Below are positions 59,356 through 64,000 of a DNA stretch of 64,000 nucleotides, one piece after another. The translations under genes were made by a program, and so were the position numbers. The stretch's first letter is position 1, and every line of letters starts with the position of its first letter. The stretch covers positions 174,432,686-174,496,685 of the forward strand of contig CM030363.1 of the NCBI GenBank assembly GCA_017893485.1. Direction: 5' to 3'. Source of the stretch: Hemerocallis citrina. Lineage: Eukaryota; Streptophyta; Magnoliopsida; Asparagales; Asphodelaceae. Below the pieces are notes generated by a model. The model was given only the letters and a program-made list of their open reading frames with translations, did no database searches and was not told the origin of the DNA.

Positions 59356-62300
59356 TGTAACACCCCGCAAAATTGAGTAATGACAATTTTACCCTCGTGT
59401 GTTACGCACGTATATTTTGTACCGTTACGAGTAATATTCGTATGATATTTTTATATAAATATCATACGTATCTTATATTCTGATTATTTATATGTTTTCT
59501 GTTTTCTCAAAACCCATTTCAATCATATTTATAGCCAACTTAAATATTTATTTTAATCCTTGTGTTTTACGTTCATTGCACGTGCTTTCAATACACGTAT
59601 TGATTACGTATATTTTTCGTTACGTGAAATATCTGTAACATTATTGTTCTACTCATTTTTTATTTTGACTATTTTTCGTTCTCTCAAATTATTTCTAATA
59701 TTTTGCACATGCATTGCACGTAAAATTTTATGTATTTTAGTCTTTAAAATTTTTCAAAGTGATGTAAATTTTTATTCTCATTTTATTTGTTACAAATATT
59801 TTTTTTTTTATTATTAAAATCCATGAGCCTAAAGTCTATTTTAAAGCCCACTAAGAAAAAATATTAAAAAGAGAGGCCCATAATTTTATTCTACATTTTA
59901 AATGCACACTTTTTAATCCTACACACTTGTCATGTAACAAACATCTACAAATATATATTAATAAAAATATAATAAAAAGAATGAGGAGTTTGTGCACGTA
60001 GAGTGCACGTGCACGTGTGTGCAACTCAAAGGTTGGCCAGCCAAATTGGAGGAAGGAGAACAATTTGTGAGTGGGTAGATTACTGGGTAATAAATTGTTT
60101 TAGTGTGTAATTAAATTAACCTATATATTAATTTAATAAGTATTTCCTTTATAAAACTACCCAACCCTCCCATTTCTTCATCAGCAAAAGACAAAACAAA
60201 ACAAAAAAAAAGTGTGCTGCTCCTTTAATGGCCGAAAAGCTTTGGTTGTGAGTTTTCTTGGGGGGCACGGTTTTCGAGGCAGACGGGGATCTTCTCTCGG
60301 AGTTCACTTGCTAGGGAGACATTAATATCTTCGTATGGGTGGGTGATTTCTTGAACTTTCTAAAAGTATGGTAGTATGCATGTGTAGAAAAATTGATGTT
60401 TAAAATTGATTTTTGTATGAATTTTAGTTGATTGTTGTGATGAATACGGTGTTGATATTTAGAGTGTTGGTAGAAATAAAAAACGAAAAATTGTTGCATG
60501 CTAAATGAAAACTTCATTAAGATAACTAGGTTGTTGAAGCAAAATTCTAATTCAATAGAATGTTGAAGTGGTTAGGCACTAATAATATGCCATGTTTGGG
60601 TTATAGGAATTGTGTATTTTGTATGCATAAAGTTGTTCATTTATACTTAGGAAGTTGTGTGAATATTAAAAATGAATTATAAAATTGATGAGAAGTGAGA
60701 AATGCTAAAAAGAAAATACATTCATGATGTAGTCAATTTTTTTCTAATCAAAACATATAAATACTATATTTATGAAAGTGATTATTTGAGTACTAGAATT
60801 ATAAAAGTGATTATTTGAGTTAAATTGAGAATAACATGATGCTAATATAAGTAAAATTTATGATAAATTATTTTTGGAAACTCAAGAATATGTTTTATGA
60901 GCAATCAAAGTGAGAAAAGAAATTAGAAATCGAAAATAGTTAAAAGTTAAATTGAGTTTTATCAGAAAGTTGATTTATATGAATTTAAACCCATATATAA
61001 TCAGAAGTGATACTTGGCTTGGGTGGCTAGTGGGGGCGTGCTTTTGCCTGGCATTGCCACGTGGCGCTGGGGGGTGTCCCTTGGTCTCGGGTCGAGCCCT
61101 ACTGTGCACAAAAGTGTATTTTTTTTTTGTATTTTTGGTCTTTTTGAGTTTTAAAAAATCATAAAAATTCATATAAATATTTTGAGATATTAAAAGAACA
61201 ACTAAAAATATTTATCCACTGTTTTAGGTTATGTTTTGGAAATTTAAAAGATATATTCATGTGTTAGATGAGTTTGGAATTCAAGAAACTATTCACGATT
61301 AAGATTTTAAGAGTTGATTTGTAATAAAATCAAAGTATAATGAGGAGATTAAATAAAGAACATGAATCTTAAAAAGATTGTGTTTAAAATCTTAATTAAC
61401 TTTGTATTGAGAATTTTATTTGAAGTTTGGATGAATATGAAGAGAGTTTGTGAACTATTAAAATGCCTAGTTTGAGATTTTAGTTCATGATGAATAAATA
61501 AGAGAATGGATAGAAGAATTGAATGAGATGTGAATAAATGAAATTGAGAATATGAATAATGAGGGTATGAGTACCTCAAGTTGTTGAACATGAAAAAATG
61601 TTAATTCTAGAGACTTAGTGAAACCTAGGTACCAACAAAAGTAATGATAATGATTAATTGAATTTTGAGAAAGGGCCAGTATGGGCTATCGTTCTCGGTG
61701 TATGGTTTAAGACCGGTAGGAGGGTAAGCTAGCTCTAGGTAGTATTATTTATTCATATGTCAAACTTAAGGATAAGGCACTAATAGAAGATGTAATAAAA
61801 CTTGGGCAAACGTAAGTAGGGCGCCTTTATATAGTCCGACGGTAGACTCCAGGACTATAGACCCAGTTTGATGGTAGACTCTGGGACTGTGGTTAGTTGC
61901 GATGGAGACGAACCTTAATTAAATCCGGGACTATGATTGATTTAATGGTGGACTCCATGATTATGAATAGTCAGGTGGATGCGAGGTCGTTCTCCACTGT
62001 ATATGCGTATACCGGGGCTAGAGGGGCACTTGCGGGATGTTCGCACGACGAGGATTTCCATATAGGACTCCAAGGCTAGAGTCTGTACTCGTGGAATGTC
62101 TAAAACTTGATTTTGTTTCCGAGTAGAATAATCATAGCGTGGGATTAAACCCTGTAATGTGGAGTACGATAAGGGCTTGCCCTCAGACCTATATAGAATG
62201 GGATGCATAGAATCCGAACAAGTATGCATTAGTATCATTGTAGTATAACATCTGCATTAGGCATTAAGTCATATCATAAACTGACATGTTTAGGATAGTC

Positions 62301-62680
62301 ACTCTTTTATACTTTATTGTGCATTCAAGTTTGTGTTTGCTAAAGTAAGAGAATCGTTATATTATGGCATAGCGAGGATCGCTGTTTTATAACATTGTGC
62401 CGATTGTAAGCAACTGACGTGCCCACAGTTTTTCAGTGCAGGGCTTGGACTGACCAAAAGAAAAAAAGAAGAATTTATGCTAAAGATTATTCTCATGGTT
62501 TAAGTTGTTGATGTTAGAGTTGTATATTTCATGTTGTAATCATGTAATTTCTACTGCGTTGATGTAATGAACAATGTTGTTTAATAAAAAGTTTTAATTT
62601 CCTTGTAAAATTGTACGAAGTTGAAGTAAAAGATCCTACTGTGCTACGAATTATAAGTAAACGGAATTCGGGGTGTTACA
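59356..62680 (+). mobile_element. Solo LTR of the TGTAACACCCCGC family, TSD CCAAC
   Basis: Starts TGTAACACCCCGCAAAATTG and ends GGAATTCGGGGTGTTACA, with perfect CCAAC duplications at 59351-59355 and 62681-62685. It is 3325 bp. The first and last 12 bases are perfect inverted complements. It contains a tRNA-like Pol III box pair (TGGCTAGTGGG about 61030, GGGTCGAGCCC about 61089) and the GGACTCC motif cluster at 61830-62080. No coding region. Confidence 0.93.
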
Positions 62681-62860
62681 CCAACTGTGGAGTTGAAGAG
62701 GCATAGGAGTCACATCAGAACCACAAAAATAATGTGGCATGATCTCCGCCACCCTCGTGTAACCCCATCCAACGGCGAAGACCATAAGGCATAGAGACAC
62801 ATCGATGATGTGGCATGATCTCCGCCACTCAAATCTAATCCCATTTGACAACAGAAATCA
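62681..62860 (+). repeat. ~80-bp tandem repeat units, right part
   Basis: Continuation of the array interrupted by the solo LTR. GTGGCATGATCTCCGCCAC occurs at about 62742 and 62811. Confidence 0.65.
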
Positions 62861-62949
62861 AAAGCCAAAAGGGATCATGCGTGAAAGATTTTTTAAGTAT
62901 GAATCTCAACCTTCCGAACCCCTAAGAGTCACCCAGACCGAAGCCTAAG

Positions 62950-63330
62950 CTCGGTGTTCCACTCGTTGCTCGAGCACCTCGCTAGAAATGCTTCCATCGC
63001 CTAGGCTCGGTGCTTGACTTGTGCTCGAGCACCCTACAAGAAATGCGCCAATAACCTAGGCTCAGTGCTTGACTGTCATTCAAGCACCTCACCAGAAATG
63101 CACCTATTTCACGTGCTCTGTTCTCGATCAGGTTGAACCCCGCACGGGTCGGCCAGGCGTAGCCCTATGGGTCTGGTGCTCGACTTTTTGTTCGAGCACC
63201 TAACAAGAAATGCGCCTATTTCACGGGCTCGATACTTAGTCAAGTCGAACCCCACCCCACAGGGTTTAGCCAGACCGATCCCCATGTGTTCGGTGCTCGA
63301 CGTGTCGTTCGAGCACCCCAGTAAAAGCAT
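62950..63330 (+). repeat. Hairpin-bearing tandem array before a Tat-like 3' LTR
   Basis: Five units each contain a GGTGCTCGA...TCGAGCACC inverted repeat with a 6-9 nt loop, followed by AGAAATGCGCC. Starts are near 62950, 63004, 63059, 63169 and 63287. Spacing grows from about 55 to about 115 bp as extra CGAACCCCACC-type sequence is added. Confidence 0.8.
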
Positions 63331-63581
63331 ACCACAAAGGCCTTCAGATCTTCCAATTTTCATGCCTACCTTTGATTTTTGATTAAAAATCTAGTTAATA
63401 TTTGAAAATTTGGAAAAATTAATTAAAAATTCCAGAAGTTCAGGAAAATAGATTAGATGTTCTACCAAGTTGCAACTACCCAAAGAAGCTCCAAGAAAGA
63501 TTTCCCGAAGATCCTATATGCTGGCCATATTGTGCAAAACAGAGCAAACTACTCCACGGCTGTGCTACCCAACCTTTAGGT
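63331..63581 (+). other. AT-rich 3' untranslated spacer
   Basis: Between the hairpin array and the polypurine tract; nothing else recognised. Confidence 0.5.
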
Positions 63582-64000
63582 GCGGGGGGGGCTTATGATA
63601 TTGGTAAAATCAAAGCCTTCAGATCACAGTGTGCATCTCAAAGCTTCTCAAGGGCTGAACAATAATTTTTCAACAACAACAAGTTCGCTAGAGGAACATG
63701 GGCCATATTCAGGGCCATCAGCTTTACCAGATCCACAATTTTGGGCTTACTTATAGCCTAAGAAGAGGAATTTCCAGCTAAGAACCGCTGTCAATCAAAT
63801 CCCTCTAAATCATGATTTAAATAACTAATTATATCCCTTAACCAGCAGAATCTTCAGCCAAATCTAAGAGATACCTTTCCAAGTCTACCTTCCATAACTA
63901 ATTCCAAGCCTATAAACACTCCCCCCTCATTCAGTAAAAGATAATCAATATTTTTCGACCAAAAATCCTAATCTCCTTTCTGAGTTACTGACTTAAGCAT
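63582..64000 (+). repeat. Polypurine tract and 3' LTR of a plus-strand Tat-like element (runs off window)
   Basis: GCGGGGGGGGCTTA at 63582-63595 is followed by TGATATTGGTAAAATC at 63596. This mirrors the tract and LTR start of the minus-strand element (GAGTGGGGGGCTTA, TGATAATGGTAAAAATC). A TATA-like CCTATAAACACTCCC lies at about 63910. The LTR continues beyond the window. Confidence 0.7.

Noticed and set aside
59356..62680. 5' LTR of a full plus-strand Tekay element
   Set aside because: Target duplications CCAAC directly flank this single LTR, so it is a solo LTR.
62950..63330. CRISPR-like repeat array
   Set aside because: Units are contiguous diverged tandem repeats without unique spacers, in a plant retrotransposon context.

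Overview
The window is plant nuclear DNA, most likely from an angiosperm. It is AT-rich and intron-bearing, and consists almost entirely of transposable elements. I see no intact host gene. The lineages (Ty1/copia, Ty3/gypsy Tekay-, Athila- and Tat-like, Helitrons, PIF/Harbinger-type MITEs, tRNA-like SINE modules) and the captured fragments of plant genes (plastid octanoyltransferase LIP2p, V-ATPase subunit a, a PPR protein) all point to a plant. Every coding region recognised carries stops, frameshifts, missing exons or missing domains.

Left third (1-28.4 kb). A degraded Ty1/copia element forms the outer shell: 5' LTR 566-1175, polyprotein 1219-5066 and 12471-12529, 3' LTR 27711-28376. Its RNase H tail was hit at 5067 by a Tekay-like LTR, now a solo LTR at 5067-12470 with target duplication GATTG. 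That solo LTR was in turn hit by a second one at 7707-11489 with target duplication ATTAG. Just before the copia 3' LTR sits a Helitron complex (13027-27632). It has an old 5' fragment and then two almost identical copies of a gene-capturing Helitron in the order A - inverted R - A - R. R is the 2.35 kb 3' part and A the 4.74 kb 5' part carrying LIP2p, VHA-a and PPR exons.

Middle (28.4-47.5 kb). Two MITE-like elements with TTA and TAA target duplications lie at 29220-30012 and 30891-31467; both are built internally from short palindromes. GC-rich repeats follow. Next is a gag/protease-only copia derivative (33784-36849, TSD TTTGG). After it comes a Tekay-like gypsy element (37962-44527, TSD AATAT) whose truncated 5' LTR is fused directly to reverse transcriptase. 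This sits inside a probable Athila-type minus-strand LTR. A minus-strand Tekay-type 3' LTR follows (about 45390-46946).

Right third (47.5-64 kb). A minus-strand Tat-like gypsy element (48015-57741) has gag and protease but no reverse transcriptase or integrase. It carries about 5 kb of tandem repeats, many of whose roughly 60-bp monomers encode a stem-loop. It splits a minus-strand coding region resembling the 'putative gypsy type transposon' family. To the right are a perfect solo LTR (59356-62680, TSD CCAAC), another hairpin-containing tandem array, and a polypurine tract followed by a plus-strand Tat-like 3' LTR that runs off the window end.

The whole reads as a heterochromatic nest of transposons. 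The relative order of several insertions can be read from who interrupts whom. The most unusual structures are the four-part Helitron complex and the hairpin-monomer arrays.
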